The notes under the pieces are model-generated. The model had not been told where the DNA came from, searched no databases, and saw only the letters and a list, made by a program, of their open reading frames with translations. Below, in pieces: positions 40,778-50,160 of a stretch of DNA of 64,000 bases. This DNA is from Limnohabitans sp. MMS-10A-178. GTDB taxonomy: Bacteria > Pseudomonadota > Gammaproteobacteria > Burkholderiales > Burkholderiaceae_C. Position numbers and translations under genes: made by a program. The stretch spans positions 248,001-312,000 of the forward strand of contig NZ_NERY01000002.1 in NCBI RefSeq assembly GCF_003063375.1, in the 5' to 3' direction. The stretch's first letter is position 1, and the number at the start of each line of letters is the position of its first letter.

Positions 40778-41821
40778 TCAGTGAATCACTTTGGGATCTA
40801 AGGCATCCCTCAATGAGTCTGTAAGAAGAGACAGGCCGGTCACAAAAATGGACATGGCCACCGTGGCGGAAAGCAGTTGCCACCATTTGCCAACCAACAA
40901 ATCATTTTGGGCTTCTGTGAGCATCGTGCCCCAAGAAACTCCATCGACTGGCACACCGAATCCTAAGAAGGACAAGATGACCTCAGCCTTGATACAGGCT
41001 ACCGTGAGCAAGGAAAACTGAACCAAAATGACGTGGCTGACATTGGGCAAGATGTGCACAAACATGCGTCTGTTGTTAGAAGCGCCAATGGCATCCGCAG
41101 CACGGACATAATCTCTGTTGCGGTGCTTGAGGTATTCACCTCGCATCAGCCGATAGGTTCCTGTCCAACCTGTGGTGCCCAAAATGAGCACCACGGCCAT
41201 GGTCCCTTTGGTGTTGAGAACTGCAGCAATGGCCAAGATAAGCAAGATGCCAGGAATGGAGTGAAAGACGTTGTAGAGCCAATTGCTCAAGTCGTCGACG
41301 ATACCCCCGTACCAACCCGACACAGCCCCTAACACCGAGCCCAGCAGTGTGGCCATCAGGGCGGCGGCCAACCCGACCAAAATACTGGTTTCTGCACCTT
41401 TGATGGTTTTCGCCAAAACATCCCGGCCCCACTTGTCAGATCCCATGGGCAGGTTCGTTGCGAGGGCATTGACTTTTTCGCCAGCAGGCTTAACTGCTTT
41501 TTGCGCCAACTCCCATTGGGCAGCAATGGGGTCGACCACGTCAGTGGGGGTGGGTTCGTAGAACACAACCTCAGGCGTACTGGCAGATGCATCTTCACCC
41601 TGAATGCCGCCCATGGCCCATGAAGGTGGTGCATGGCTGATGGCCACTTCCTTTTCCCAATCGGAAGCCAAGGACCCCAGAAGAGTGCTTAAAACCAAGG
41701 CCAAGCTGAGGATGACTGTGATACCGCTCCAAACGCCCACACGGTCAGATTTGAAGCGACGCCAGGCCAGCGCCCAAGCACCTTCACTCACATTGGTTAC
41801 GACAGTTGATTGACTTTGCAT
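40778..41821 (-). CDS. Permease subunit of oligopeptide ABC importer 2 (DppC-like)
   Basis: The 347-residue protein has an N-terminal membrane segment (WSGITVILSLALVLSTLLG), a long periplasmic loop (about 60-130) with NLPMGSDKWGRDVLAKTIKG, typical of DppC, then five segments and the ATPase-contact loop RAADAIGASNNRRM. It lies 21 bp before the ATPase gene and 23 bp after the DppB-like gene. Confidence 0.92.
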   Translation of the reverse strand: MQSQSTVVTNVSEGAWALAWRRFKSDRVGVWSGITVILSLALVLSTLLGSLASDWEKEVAISHAPPSWAMGGIQGEDASASTPEVVFYEPTPTDVVDPIAAQWELAQKAVKPAGEKVNALATNLPMGSDKWGRDVLAKTIKGAETSILVGLAAALMATLLGSVLGAVSGWYGGIVDDLSNWLYNVFHSIPGILLILAIAAVLNTKGTMAVVLILGTTGWTGTYRLMRGEYLKHRNRDYVRAADAIGASNNRRMFVHILPNVSHVILVQFSLLTVACIKAEVILSFLGFGVPVDGVSWGTMLTEAQNDLLVGKWWQLLSATVAMSIFVTGLSLLTDSLRDALDPKVIH

Positions 41822-41844
41822 ATATATAAAACGAAAGACTGGTC

Positions 41845-42783
41845 TCAGCGCAATTGCACACGAGGATCGGTGAGGCGGTACAAAACATCACCAATCAAAT
41901 TGAAAATCATGGTGGCAATGGCCACATAGACCGTCACGGCCTTGATCACAGGAAAATCACTTCGCTCAACGGCCAAAATAATTTCACGGCCAACACCCGG
42001 AATGCCAAAGAATCTTTCCAACAAAAAGGCACCTAACAACAAACCTGGCAAATTGGAAATAACAAATGTAATGACCGGAATGAGCGCGTTACGCAACACA
42101 TGCACAAACATCACGCGGGGCTCAGACAGTCCTTTGGCACGTGCGGTGCGTACGTAGTCCTGATCTACTTCATCTAGCACGAAGCTTCTGAACAGGCGCG
42201 TATTGGGGGCAATGCTCACCAACAAACCGAGCAAGATGGGCAGCGGTGCATAGGTGCTGATGTTTTTCCAGTAGTCGTCACTCCAACCTTGAACTGGAAA
42301 CCAACCCAGACGATAAGCCAACACGTATTGACCCAAGATGATGAAGACCAAAATACTGACAGACATCAGCGCTGTGAACACCACCATGGTGCCACGATCA
42401 ATTGACGATCCTCTCACCCAAGCAAGGCCCACAGCCAAAACCAAAGCAACGAGCGTTTCAATCACCAGCAAGGGCGCCATCAAGGTCAAGGAAGCGGGCA
42501 AACGCGTTGCAAAAATATCTGCAACCGACTCCCCCGTTGTCCAACTGTTGCCAAAGTCAAAGGTGGCCACTTGTTTGACAAAAATCCACAACTGAACAAC
42601 AAGTGGTTGATCCAGTCCCAATTCAGCACGGATACTGTCAATTTGCTCTTGATTTGAAAACAGGCCGGCTAACACATAGGCAGGGTCGCCACCGATCCAA
42701 TTGAACAGAAAAAATACCAACAAAATCACCCCAGCCATCGTGGGAATCATTTGCCATATGCGGCGAAGAATATAGGCACTCAT
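41845..42783 (-). CDS. Permease subunit of oligopeptide ABC importer 2 (DppB-like)
   Basis: This 312-residue protein begins MSAYILRRIWQMIPTMAGV, as is usual for DppB proteins, and has six membrane segments, a periplasmic loop with IRAELGLDQPLVVQ, and the contact loop RTARAKGLSEPRVM. It forms the channel with the DppC-like subunit and lies 13 bp after the binding-protein gene. Confidence 0.92.
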   Translation of the reverse strand: MSAYILRRIWQMIPTMAGVILLVFFLFNWIGGDPAYVLAGLFSNQEQIDSIRAELGLDQPLVVQLWIFVKQVATFDFGNSWTTGESVADIFATRLPASLTLMAPLLVIETLVALVLAVGLAWVRGSSIDRGTMVVFTALMSVSILVFIILGQYVLAYRLGWFPVQGWSDDYWKNISTYAPLPILLGLLVSIAPNTRLFRSFVLDEVDQDYVRTARAKGLSEPRVMFVHVLRNALIPVITFVISNLPGLLLGAFLLERFFGIPGVGREIILAVERSDFPVIKAVTVYVAIATMIFNLIGDVLYRLTDPRVQLR

Positions 42784-42796
42784 GCTTCAATGCCCC

Positions 42797-44626
42797 TTAT
42801 GGTTTTTGAATGTCATAGTAAATCCAATCACCCAAAATGAGAGGGTGCTTGCGAAAACCTTCTAAACGCTGATGGCTCAGGCGTGTAGCAATACCTGTTG
42901 AGCTCAAGCCCAAAACCCCGTTGAGTTCCATCAAGCGGTACATATTGTGCAAAACGCGCGTGCGTTCAGGACCATCTGGCAGTCGTTTGAGTTGCTCAAA
43001 ATAGGCGTCGTACTCGGCACTTTCAAAACAAGCGTAATTGTTTTGCCCAATGGTTTTTGAGTAAAGCAACTTCATCACAAATTCTGCTTCAGAAGAACGC
43101 GTCCAACCCAGCGACCAAGAGGGAATGGCGCATTGCTTACCCTGCTTGAGCATTTCAGGAAACTTGTCTTTTTTGACCTTGAGCCGAATACCCAAGCGGT
43201 CCATCGATTTTTTCCAAAGCTCATCCCTCTCACGATCGATGGACGATGTAGAAGAGTAAATGGTGAAAACCAGCGGTTTGCCGTCGGGCATGTTTCGATA
43301 ACCCTTGGCATCCTTCTTGTAGCCAAATTGATCTAGCAAGGCATTGGCAGACAATGGGCTGAACTTCACAATGCTTTTGTAGTTGGGGTCATGTCCCGCC
43401 ACAACAGGCGAAACCATTTGCTGCGCCTTGACGGCTTGCCCTTTTCGAATCACTCGAATTTCTTCATCAACATCAAAGCCCATGATGATGGCGCGGCGGA
43501 GCGCAATTTTTTCGGGTGTGTAGCCCCCAATCACCGGATCCCTCATGTTGAAGAATTGGTAACGAATGTCGGGCTCAACACTGCGGTACATGTTCACGCC
43601 TTGCGCTACCCATGACTGAAGCAAATCGTTTTTGGGGGTGAGTGCCTTCTCAATGAAAGAAGGTGGTACCGCTACCGCATCAATCTCCTTGCCGCTGAAA
43701 GCCAGCCACATCGATTGAGGCTCTTCAATGATGCTCACTTCAACACGCCCAATTTGAGGCATTTTTCTGCCTTGCATTTGATTGGCGATGCGAATTTCGA
43801 CAGGGTTGTTAGGGGGGGCTTGAAAGTCCCAAACAAATCCTGGAAATTCAGGATTGGCTTTGAGAATAATTTTGGAACCACGAACCCACTTCTCAAGTAT
43901 GTAAGGCCCAGTTCCAACGGGGTTGGCCATGATGCCCTCAAAGCCATACTTCTCTACGACCTCGCGGGCCATAGCGCCCGAAAATGGGTTTGTAAGCAGC
44001 GTTAAAAAATTGCGGTCGGGCTGGATCAATTTAATGACCAGCGTGTAGCGATCAGTCGCATACATACCAGGGTGTTTCTGATCGTAATCAAATCGTCCAG
44101 AAGCCACGGCCTTTTTGCGTGACTCGGCAAATCCCAAAATCTTGTCGTCAAAGTCTGAAACTTGGGGGCTCCGATTTTTGGGATCGGCATGCCGCAACAA
44201 GGTATACACAAAATCTTGTGCCGTGAGTTCGCGCCGCTGTCCTTTGAAAGCATCATCGGGTGTGAAATACAAACCTTTTTTCACTTTGAATGTGAAAGTT
44301 GTTTGGTCATCCGACACCACCGGCATCGACTCTGCAGCATTTGGCACCAGACGGGTAGGCATGGCCATCCAGTCGTAAGTCAGAAGCGACTGAAAAATAA
44401 CACCCGTGATGGTGTTGGAATACAAGTCATTCACCCGAACAGGATCAAACCCTGTTTCAGGCACGGGAAAAGCCACCTTCAAAACCTTGTCTGGGTCGGC
44501 AGGATTTGCTTTAGGGTTTGGACCGGCCAAGGCCATCGAAACCGACAAGCCTATCAGCAGACTAGCTATCAAGGTCTGAAAAGCCAAGCTTGAGAGCTTT
44601 AGCCGAGCAAGGGAGCTAGACGTCAT
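42797..44626 (-). CDS. Oligopeptide-binding protein of ABC importer 2 (family 5)
   Basis: The ATG at 44626 (MTSSSLARLKLSS) gives 609 residues with a signal peptide ending near MALA (about residue 34), with no lipobox. Family 5 features include VPETGFDPVRVNDLYS, NPVGTGPYILEKW and RRAIIMGFDVDEEI. The likely ligand is a di- or oligopeptide. It is the first gene of the operon and diverges from the Dcp peptidase gene over a 204-bp region with overlapping promoters. Confidence 0.9.
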   Translation of the reverse strand: MTSSSLARLKLSSLAFQTLIASLLIGLSVSMALAGPNPKANPADPDKVLKVAFPVPETGFDPVRVNDLYSNTITGVIFQSLLTYDWMAMPTRLVPNAAESMPVVSDDQTTFTFKVKKGLYFTPDDAFKGQRRELTAQDFVYTLLRHADPKNRSPQVSDFDDKILGFAESRKKAVASGRFDYDQKHPGMYATDRYTLVIKLIQPDRNFLTLLTNPFSGAMAREVVEKYGFEGIMANPVGTGPYILEKWVRGSKIILKANPEFPGFVWDFQAPPNNPVEIRIANQMQGRKMPQIGRVEVSIIEEPQSMWLAFSGKEIDAVAVPPSFIEKALTPKNDLLQSWVAQGVNMYRSVEPDIRYQFFNMRDPVIGGYTPEKIALRRAIIMGFDVDEEIRVIRKGQAVKAQQMVSPVVAGHDPNYKSIVKFSPLSANALLDQFGYKKDAKGYRNMPDGKPLVFTIYSSTSSIDRERDELWKKSMDRLGIRLKVKKDKFPEMLKQGKQCAIPSWSLGWTRSSEAEFVMKLLYSKTIGQNNYACFESAEYDAYFEQLKRLPDGPERTRVLHNMYRLMELNGVLGLSSTGIATRLSHQRLEGFRKHPLILGDWIYYDIQKP

Positions 44627-44706
44627 TATTGAACCAACAACTAGATGCACATTTTTCCTCTGTCAGTACAGGTACAAATTTCACTTGAAACCAAAGGGTG
44701 GAGAAT

Positions 44707-44734
44707 AATCTAACTTGATGCAAAATCTTGACAA
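44707..44734 (-). promoter_or_regulatory. Probable promoter of ABC importer 2
   Basis: Leftward TTGTCA, a 16-bp spacer and TAGATT lie about 80 bp before the binding-protein start. The -35 shares bases with the -35 of the rightward promoter. Confidence 0.5.
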
Positions 44735-44757
44735 ATCGACGCCATGAAGGGTTATTA
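44728..44757 (+). promoter_or_regulatory. Probable promoter of the Dcp peptidase gene
   Basis: A consensus TTGACA, an 18-bp spacer and TTATTA lie about 75 bp before the peptidase ATG. The TTGACA overlaps the leftward promoter's -35. Confidence 0.5.
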
Positions 44758-44830
44758 CTTACACGCATGCCTTGATTGCAAGTTAAACCTAAAAGTGAAA
44801 TATTCAACGTTATTTATTTTTGAGTGAACC

Positions 44831-46864
44831 ATGACGAATCCATTGTTGCAAACTTGGCTAACCCCCTTTGAGATGCCTCCCTTTGAAAGCATCCAAGCCA
44901 ATCATTTTCCTGAAGCCTTCAACATTGCATTGGCAAAGCATCAAACTGAAATTCAAGAGATTGCCAATCGAGCGGAAGAGCCTACTTTTGAAAACACTTT
45001 GCTAGCGCTTGAAGCAAGTGGCGCCCTGCTGAATCAAACCACTTCCGTATTTTTTAACCTCAGCGCATCCCATACTTCTCAAGATATCCAAAGCATTGAG
45101 CGTGACATTGCCCCCAAACTTGCCGCACACAATGCAGCCTTGTTTCTGAACGAAGCGCTTTTTCAAAGGATTGAAAAGCTGCACCAAAATAGACAGCTTC
45201 TCGGTTTAGATTCGGTCAGTGTTCGCTTGATTGAAAGGTACCACCTAGATTTTGTTCGTGCAGGCGCCAAACTCAAGGACCAAGATCGGCAAACATTTGC
45301 AGCTTATGCAGAAAAACTGGCAAGCTGCTTCACTCAGTTTTCTCAAAACGTGTTGGCCGATGAAGCCCTTTTTTGCATGGTTTTGTCCACAGAAGAAGAG
45401 CTTGCAGGGCTGCCAGATTTTGTCATAAGCGCTGCCAAGCAACAGGCTCGAGACCGTGGCCTGACGCAAACCAATGCCCATGCCTTCACGCTGTCCAGAT
45501 CGTCCCTGACTCCGTTCATGACTTTTTCCGAGCGACGCGACCTGCGTGAAATCATGTGGAAGGCTTGGTGCAAGCGCGGTGAAAACGCAGGCCCTCACAA
45601 CAATCACTTGGTCATGCACGAAATTTTGAAAATCCGTTTGGCCCAAGCGCGCCTTCTGGGTTACCAAAACTTCTCAGACTATGCATTGGCAGACACCATG
45701 GCTGGCAGCCCAGCCAAAGCCAGAGATTTGCTCATGCGCGTCTGGAGTCCTGCCAGGTTGAAAGCCATTCAGGAAGGACAAGACCTGAAAAAACTTTCCG
45801 GCCTTTCTGATTTGGCCGCATGGGACTGGCACTACTGGACCGAGCGAGTTCGAAAAGAGAAATTCGATTTGAATGAGGCAGAAATCAAACCTTATTTGCA
45901 ACTTCACAAACTCATGGAAGCCATGTTTGCCGTGGCAAGCCGCTTGTTTGGCGTTCAGTTCAAGCAAGTGACCAACATCGCCAAATACCATGAGTCTGTG
46001 ACAGGCTGGGATGTGACCGATAGCGAAGGAAAGCACGTCGGCTTGTTTTTGAGTGACAACTTTGCGCGCAGTAGCAAACGATCTGGCGCATGGATGAGCA
46101 CCTATCGCGACCCCATGAACTTGACGCAAGAAGTGCGCCCCATTGTGGTGAACAACAACAATTTTTCCCAGGGCGAACTTGGAAAGCCCACACTTTTGAG
46201 CTTGGACGATGCCCGAACCCTGTTCCACGAATTTGGCCATGGTTTGCACGGCTTGTTGTCCAGAGTAAAGTACCCTCGCCTATCAGGCACCAGCGTACTT
46301 CGTGACTTTGTAGAGTTCCCTTCTCAGGTTTATGAAAACTGGTTGATGCAACCGCAAATTTTGAAAGAGTTTGCCTTGCATGCCGAAACTGGGCAGCCCA
46401 TGCCAAACGAGCTGATTGAAAAAATCCTGGCTGCACAAACCTTCAACCAAGGCTTTGCAACCGTTGAATATGTGTCTTGTGCTTTGGTCGATTTGGCCTT
46501 GCACGAAAACACCGACTTAGACAACTTGGATTTCCAAAAATTCGAAGACCAATCACTGAGTGCCATCCAAATGCCTCCGGCCATTGGCATGCGGCACAGA
46601 CTGCCGCATTTTTCCCACTTGTTTTCGTCCAACGGCTACGCTTCTGCTTACTACGTTTACATGTGGGCGGAGGTGTTGGATGCAGATGGGTTTGATGCCT
46701 TCTTAGAAGCAGGCGATCTGTTTGCCAAAGAACCCGCCCAAAAGCTATACGAGCACATTTATTCGGCTGGCAATTGCCAAGACCCAATGTCGGCTTATGT
46801 TGCGTTTAGAGGCAGGGAGCCTACTGTGTCACCTTTGCTCACCAAACGCGGGCTCAGCGTCTAA
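44831..46864 (+). CDS. dcp: Peptidyl-dipeptidase Dcp (M3 family zinc peptidase)
   Basis: The 677-residue cytoplasmic enzyme has the zinc motif HEFGH (His466, Glu467, His470) in LFHEFGHGLHGLL. The features GLDSVSVRLIERYHLDFVRAGAKL-like text near 125, RLSGTSVLRDFVEFPSQ after the motif and the ending TKRGLSV match Dcp rather than oligopeptidase A (PrlC), although the families are close. Dcp removes dipeptides from the C-terminus of peptides. Its divergence from an oligopeptide importer suggests that it degrades imported peptides. Confidence 0.87.
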   Translation: MTNPLLQTWLTPFEMPPFESIQANHFPEAFNIALAKHQTEIQEIANRAEEPTFENTLLALEASGALLNQTTSVFFNLSASHTSQDIQSIERDIAPKLAAHNAALFLNEALFQRIEKLHQNRQLLGLDSVSVRLIERYHLDFVRAGAKLKDQDRQTFAAYAEKLASCFTQFSQNVLADEALFCMVLSTEEELAGLPDFVISAAKQQARDRGLTQTNAHAFTLSRSSLTPFMTFSERRDLREIMWKAWCKRGENAGPHNNHLVMHEILKIRLAQARLLGYQNFSDYALADTMAGSPAKARDLLMRVWSPARLKAIQEGQDLKKLSGLSDLAAWDWHYWTERVRKEKFDLNEAEIKPYLQLHKLMEAMFAVASRLFGVQFKQVTNIAKYHESVTGWDVTDSEGKHVGLFLSDNFARSSKRSGAWMSTYRDPMNLTQEVRPIVVNNNNFSQGELGKPTLLSLDDARTLFHEFGHGLHGLLSRVKYPRLSGTSVLRDFVEFPSQVYENWLMQPQILKEFALHAETGQPMPNELIEKILAAQTFNQGFATVEYVSCALVDLALHENTDLDNLDFQKFEDQSLSAIQMPPAIGMRHRLPHFSHLFSSNGYASAYYVYMWAEVLDADGFDAFLEAGDLFAKEPAQKLYEHIYSAGNCQDPMSAYVAFRGREPTVSPLLTKRGLSV

Positions 46865-46882
46865 ATCTGATTAGCGCCCATC

Positions 46883-46911
46883 AAAAAACCCCGCCAAAGC
46901 GGGGTTTTTTT
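46883..46911. terminator. Bidirectional Rho-independent terminator
   Basis: CCCCGC pairs with GCGGGG around the loop CAAA, with A6 on the left and T7 on the right. It serves the rightward dcp gene and the leftward binding-protein gene only if transcripts approach from that side; its position suits termination of both converging genes. Confidence 0.9.
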
Positions 46912-46923
46912 GAGCTTGAGTGA

Positions 46924-48087
46924 TTAACGCACCACTGCGATTTGCTCGCGCTTACCGCCTTTGTAAGTGAACAAAGTCAGAGCGCCATTTTTGATGTCGC
47001 CTTTTTCGTCAAATGCAATATTGCCTGTCACACCTTTGTAGTTGATGGACTTCAAAGCTGGCAAGTACTTGGCAGGATCTGCTGAACCAGCTGTAACCAT
47101 GGCTTGAGCCATGACTTTGACTGCGTCATAGACATAGGGTGCATAAACTTGAACTTCAGCGTTGTATTTGGTTTTGAAGTCGGCACGGAATTTATCCATA
47201 CCGGCCTTTTGCTCGCCTTCAACACCACCAGCTTCAGCGCAATAGACGTTTTCGTCTGACATGCCTTCAGCAGCCAACTTGGCCAATTCAGCGGTGCAAA
47301 TGCCGTCACCACCCATGAACTTGGCGTTGATGCCGAGTTGTTTCATTTGCTTGAGCATGGGACCTGCAACGGCATCCATGCCACCGAAGAAAATGATGTC
47401 GGGCTTCTTGCCCTTGAGTGTGGTCAAGATGGCATTGAAGTCAGAGGCCTTGTCGGTGGTGAACTCATGACCGACCAAATTGCCGCCTGCAGCTTTCACT
47501 GCTTTTTCAAACTCTTCCGCCACACCTTGGCCATAAGCCGTGCGATCATCAATCACTGCAATGCTTTTGCCCTTGAGTGTTTCGACGGCGTATTTGCCCA
47601 ATGTTCCGCCTAAGTGCACATCGTCAGCCACAACGCGGAAAGCGCCTGCATAGCCTTGACGGGTGTACTTGGGGTTGGTGGCAGAGGGAGAAATTTGGGG
47701 AATACCAGCAGCGTTGTACAACTGAGATGCTGGAATGGTAGTGCCTGAATTGAGGTGGCCGATCACGCCATTGACTTTGGCATCAACCAGTTTTTGGGCA
47801 GCAGCCGTGCCTTGCTTAGGATCAGCTGCATCGTCTTCAGCAAGAAGTTCGAATTTGACTGGCTTGTCGCCAATTTTGATGCCAGCCGCGTTCAATTCTT
47901 CAATGGCCATTTTCGCGCCATTTTCGTTGTCTTTACCCAAGTGGGCAATGGCACCACTGGTGGGGCCAACGTGACCAATTTTGATGACTTGAACGCCACC
48001 ATCTTTTTTGCCACAGGCAACGAGAGTCAAAGCAACTGCAGCTATTGCAACCGCTGTAAGAGGCATCTTAAAAGAAGACATTTTCAT
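46924..48087 (-). CDS. Branched-chain amino acid ABC binding lipoprotein (LivJ/LivK-like)
   Basis: The 387-residue protein starts at an ATG with GGAG seven bases upstream; residues 1-25 form a lipoprotein signal (TLVAC, Cys25). The rest has the type I periplasmic-binding fold of LivJ/LivK: IKIGHVGPTSGAIAHLGKDNENGAKMAIEELNA at the start, and YGQGVAEEFEKAVKAAGG. Ligands are branched-chain or related amino acids. No permease or ATPase genes of this system are next to it. It lies between the dcp terminator and holC. Confidence 0.92.
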   Translation of the reverse strand: MKMSSFKMPLTAVAIAAVALTLVACGKKDGGVQVIKIGHVGPTSGAIAHLGKDNENGAKMAIEELNAAGIKIGDKPVKFELLAEDDAADPKQGTAAAQKLVDAKVNGVIGHLNSGTTIPASQLYNAAGIPQISPSATNPKYTRQGYAGAFRVVADDVHLGGTLGKYAVETLKGKSIAVIDDRTAYGQGVAEEFEKAVKAAGGNLVGHEFTTDKASDFNAILTTLKGKKPDIIFFGGMDAVAGPMLKQMKQLGINAKFMGGDGICTAELAKLAAEGMSDENVYCAEAGGVEGEQKAGMDKFRADFKTKYNAEVQVYAPYVYDAVKVMAQAMVTAGSADPAKYLPALKSINYKGVTGNIAFDEKGDIKNGALTLFTYKGGKREQIAVVR

Positions 48088-48190
48088 AAATAGCTCCGAA
48101 AAAAATAAATTTTGCTTCCAACAAGCAAGTCGTAACGATAACGCAAATTCTGATCAGATTAAATAGCCCTACGGCGCAATAGCCTAAAAG

Positions 48191-48643
48191 TCAGGCTGCT
48201 TGATTCTGGCCCGCAGCGGCCAAATCGAATCGATTGATTTGAAAACCCAGTTGAGCATATTGTTTCCAGCGTTGCCTTGCACTTGCTTTGTCCCGCTCCT
48301 CTGGACCTACCACCTCAATCAATCGATTCACCCCTGTTAGGTTTTCAGGCGCCAAATCGTTCATGTTGAGATACACGTCGATTTGAGATTGCTGGGTTAA
48401 AACGGCCCAATCTGATGAAAAAATGACGCTGGAATGCGCCAACAGATGGGTTGAGTCTCTGACAGAGCAATGACTCACAAAATCAGTGGGATTCAAATTC
48501 CACAAGGCCTGGCTCAACAGGTGGCAAGTGTCTTGGTCTGCCAAAACGCCTACTTTGCGGCCCTGACCCGTTGCCTTTCGCAACAAACGACAAACGTAGG
48601 GCAGCTTTTCAGGCGCATTGAAATGAAAATCAACTTGCGTCAT
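48191..48643 (-). CDS. holC: DNA polymerase III chi subunit
   Basis: The 150-residue protein matches HolC: VDFHFNAPEKLPYVCRLLRKA at the start, LADQDTCHLLSQALW near 35, then SDWAVL and LTGVNRLIEVVG. Chi links the clamp loader to single-stranded DNA-binding protein. The pepA-holC order is common in proteobacteria. It follows pepA by 30 bp. The 103-bp gap that follows (48088-48190) shows no clear structure. Confidence 0.93.
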   Translation of the reverse strand: MTQVDFHFNAPEKLPYVCRLLRKATGQGRKVGVLADQDTCHLLSQALWNLNPTDFVSHCSVRDSTHLLAHSSVIFSSDWAVLTQQSQIDVYLNMNDLAPENLTGVNRLIEVVGPEERDKASARQRWKQYAQLGFQINRFDLAAAGQNQAA

Positions 48644-48673
48644 AGGTGGCTGGCAGGCCTCGGGGGATGCCCA

Positions 48674-50137
48674 TCACTTAGGTGATTTGGTGGCCGTTGA
48701 AGCTTGCGAAAGCAAGTAATGCAACAACAATCCGACGGGACGACCTGTTGCACCTTTGGCTGCGCCACCTTTCCAGGCGGTGCCGGCAATGTCCAAATGC
48801 GCCCATGGGTATTTTTTGGCAAAGCGATGAAGAAACTTGGCAGCGGTAATGGCGCCGCCGGCTCGTCCGCCGACATTGGCCACATCTGCAAAATTACTCT
48901 TCAGGGCCTCTGAATAGGCATCGTCCAAGGGCAGACGCCAGCAAAGATCGTTGGCATCGTCTCCGGCTTGCTGCAAGCGATGGGCCAAATCGTCTTCGGT
49001 TGCAAACATGCCAGAACGAACAGCTCCCAATGCAATGACACAAGCCCCAGTGAGGGTGGCAATGTCAATTACAGCTTTGGGTTTGAAGCGTTCAGCGTAA
49101 GTTAAGGCATCGCACAAAATCAAGCGGCCCTCTGCATCGGTGTTCAAAATTTCAATCGTTTGACCGCTCATGCTGGTGACCACATCGCCAGGCTTAACGG
49201 CCAATCCATCTGGCATGTTTTCACATGCAGGAATCAGTCCCACGACATTGATCTTAGGCTTGATTTGACTCAATGAATGGAACACGCCTAAAACACTTGC
49301 AGCACCACCCATGTCGTATTTCATCTCGTCCATTTCAGGCGCAGGCTTGAGAGAAATACCACCTGTATCAAAGGTAATTCCCTTACCGACCAACACGGTT
49401 GGCGCATCGGTTTTTGCGCCGCCTTGGTATTTCAAAACAATGAACCGGAGAGGTTCGGCCGAGCCCTGGGCAACGGACATGAAAGAGCCCATTCCCAATT
49501 TGGCCACATCCTTAGGGCCCAAAACCTCACAGCTGATAGCAGCAGATTTGGCAAGGGCCTGGGCGGCTTTGCCAAGCATGCTAGGAGTTGCATGGTTGGC
49601 GGGTCGGTTGGCCCACTCCTTGGCCAACTCGATGCCTCGGATCATGGCTACCGTGGTTTTAAATGCAGTTTCCAACGCAGCTGTGACGCTTGGCAAGGCC
49701 AAAGTGACTTGGCGCAAACTGCGCGAAACGGGTTTAGATTGGGTTGTGCCGTACACATAGGTGCCATCGGCCAAAGAAACAAGCAAGCTTTGTATGCGCT
49801 GAGCGTTGCCAGAGTCGGTTGACACAAGGCACAATGCTTGCGTTTCGCTTGCCTTCAAGCTTGGAATCAGGGCGTTGAGACCCGATTTGATGTCTTGAGG
49901 AGTGCCCTTTGAAATGCCTAAAAAAATAACTTTGGAGGCAGAAATGCCAGGGCTGGCATAGGCCTGAAGCATTTGACCCGACTTCGATGAAAAGTCCTTG
50001 GCCTTGATGGCTTTTGAAATCAATGCTGAAAGCGGGTCTTGACCGGCTTGAAATTGATCAGAAATGAGGACAATCAGGGTGTCCGTGCGGAGTTTGCTGG
50101 CAGCGGCCAGGCTGAGTGCTTTTAATTCGAAGTTCAT
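48674..50137 (-). CDS. pepA: Leucyl aminopeptidase (M17)
   Basis: The 487-residue enzyme has the M17 C-terminal catalytic domain: VGKGITFDTGG (250-260), the zinc-binding signature NTDAEGRL (332-339), and KYDMGGAA near 273. The N-terminal domain is typical. It removes N-terminal residues from peptides in the cytoplasm; in E. coli PepA also binds DNA. It diverges from lptF with only 23 bp between starts and leads into holC. Confidence 0.97.
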   Translation of the reverse strand: MNFELKALSLAAASKLRTDTLIVLISDQFQAGQDPLSALISKAIKAKDFSSKSGQMLQAYASPGISASKVIFLGISKGTPQDIKSGLNALIPSLKASETQALCLVSTDSGNAQRIQSLLVSLADGTYVYGTTQSKPVSRSLRQVTLALPSVTAALETAFKTTVAMIRGIELAKEWANRPANHATPSMLGKAAQALAKSAAISCEVLGPKDVAKLGMGSFMSVAQGSAEPLRFIVLKYQGGAKTDAPTVLVGKGITFDTGGISLKPAPEMDEMKYDMGGAASVLGVFHSLSQIKPKINVVGLIPACENMPDGLAVKPGDVVTSMSGQTIEILNTDAEGRLILCDALTYAERFKPKAVIDIATLTGACVIALGAVRSGMFATEDDLAHRLQQAGDDANDLCWRLPLDDAYSEALKSNFADVANVGGRAGGAITAAKFLHRFAKKYPWAHLDIAGTAWKGGAAKGATGRPVGLLLHYLLSQASTATKSPK

Positions 50138-50160
50138 AATTGAGGTTTTCTAACGCGACA

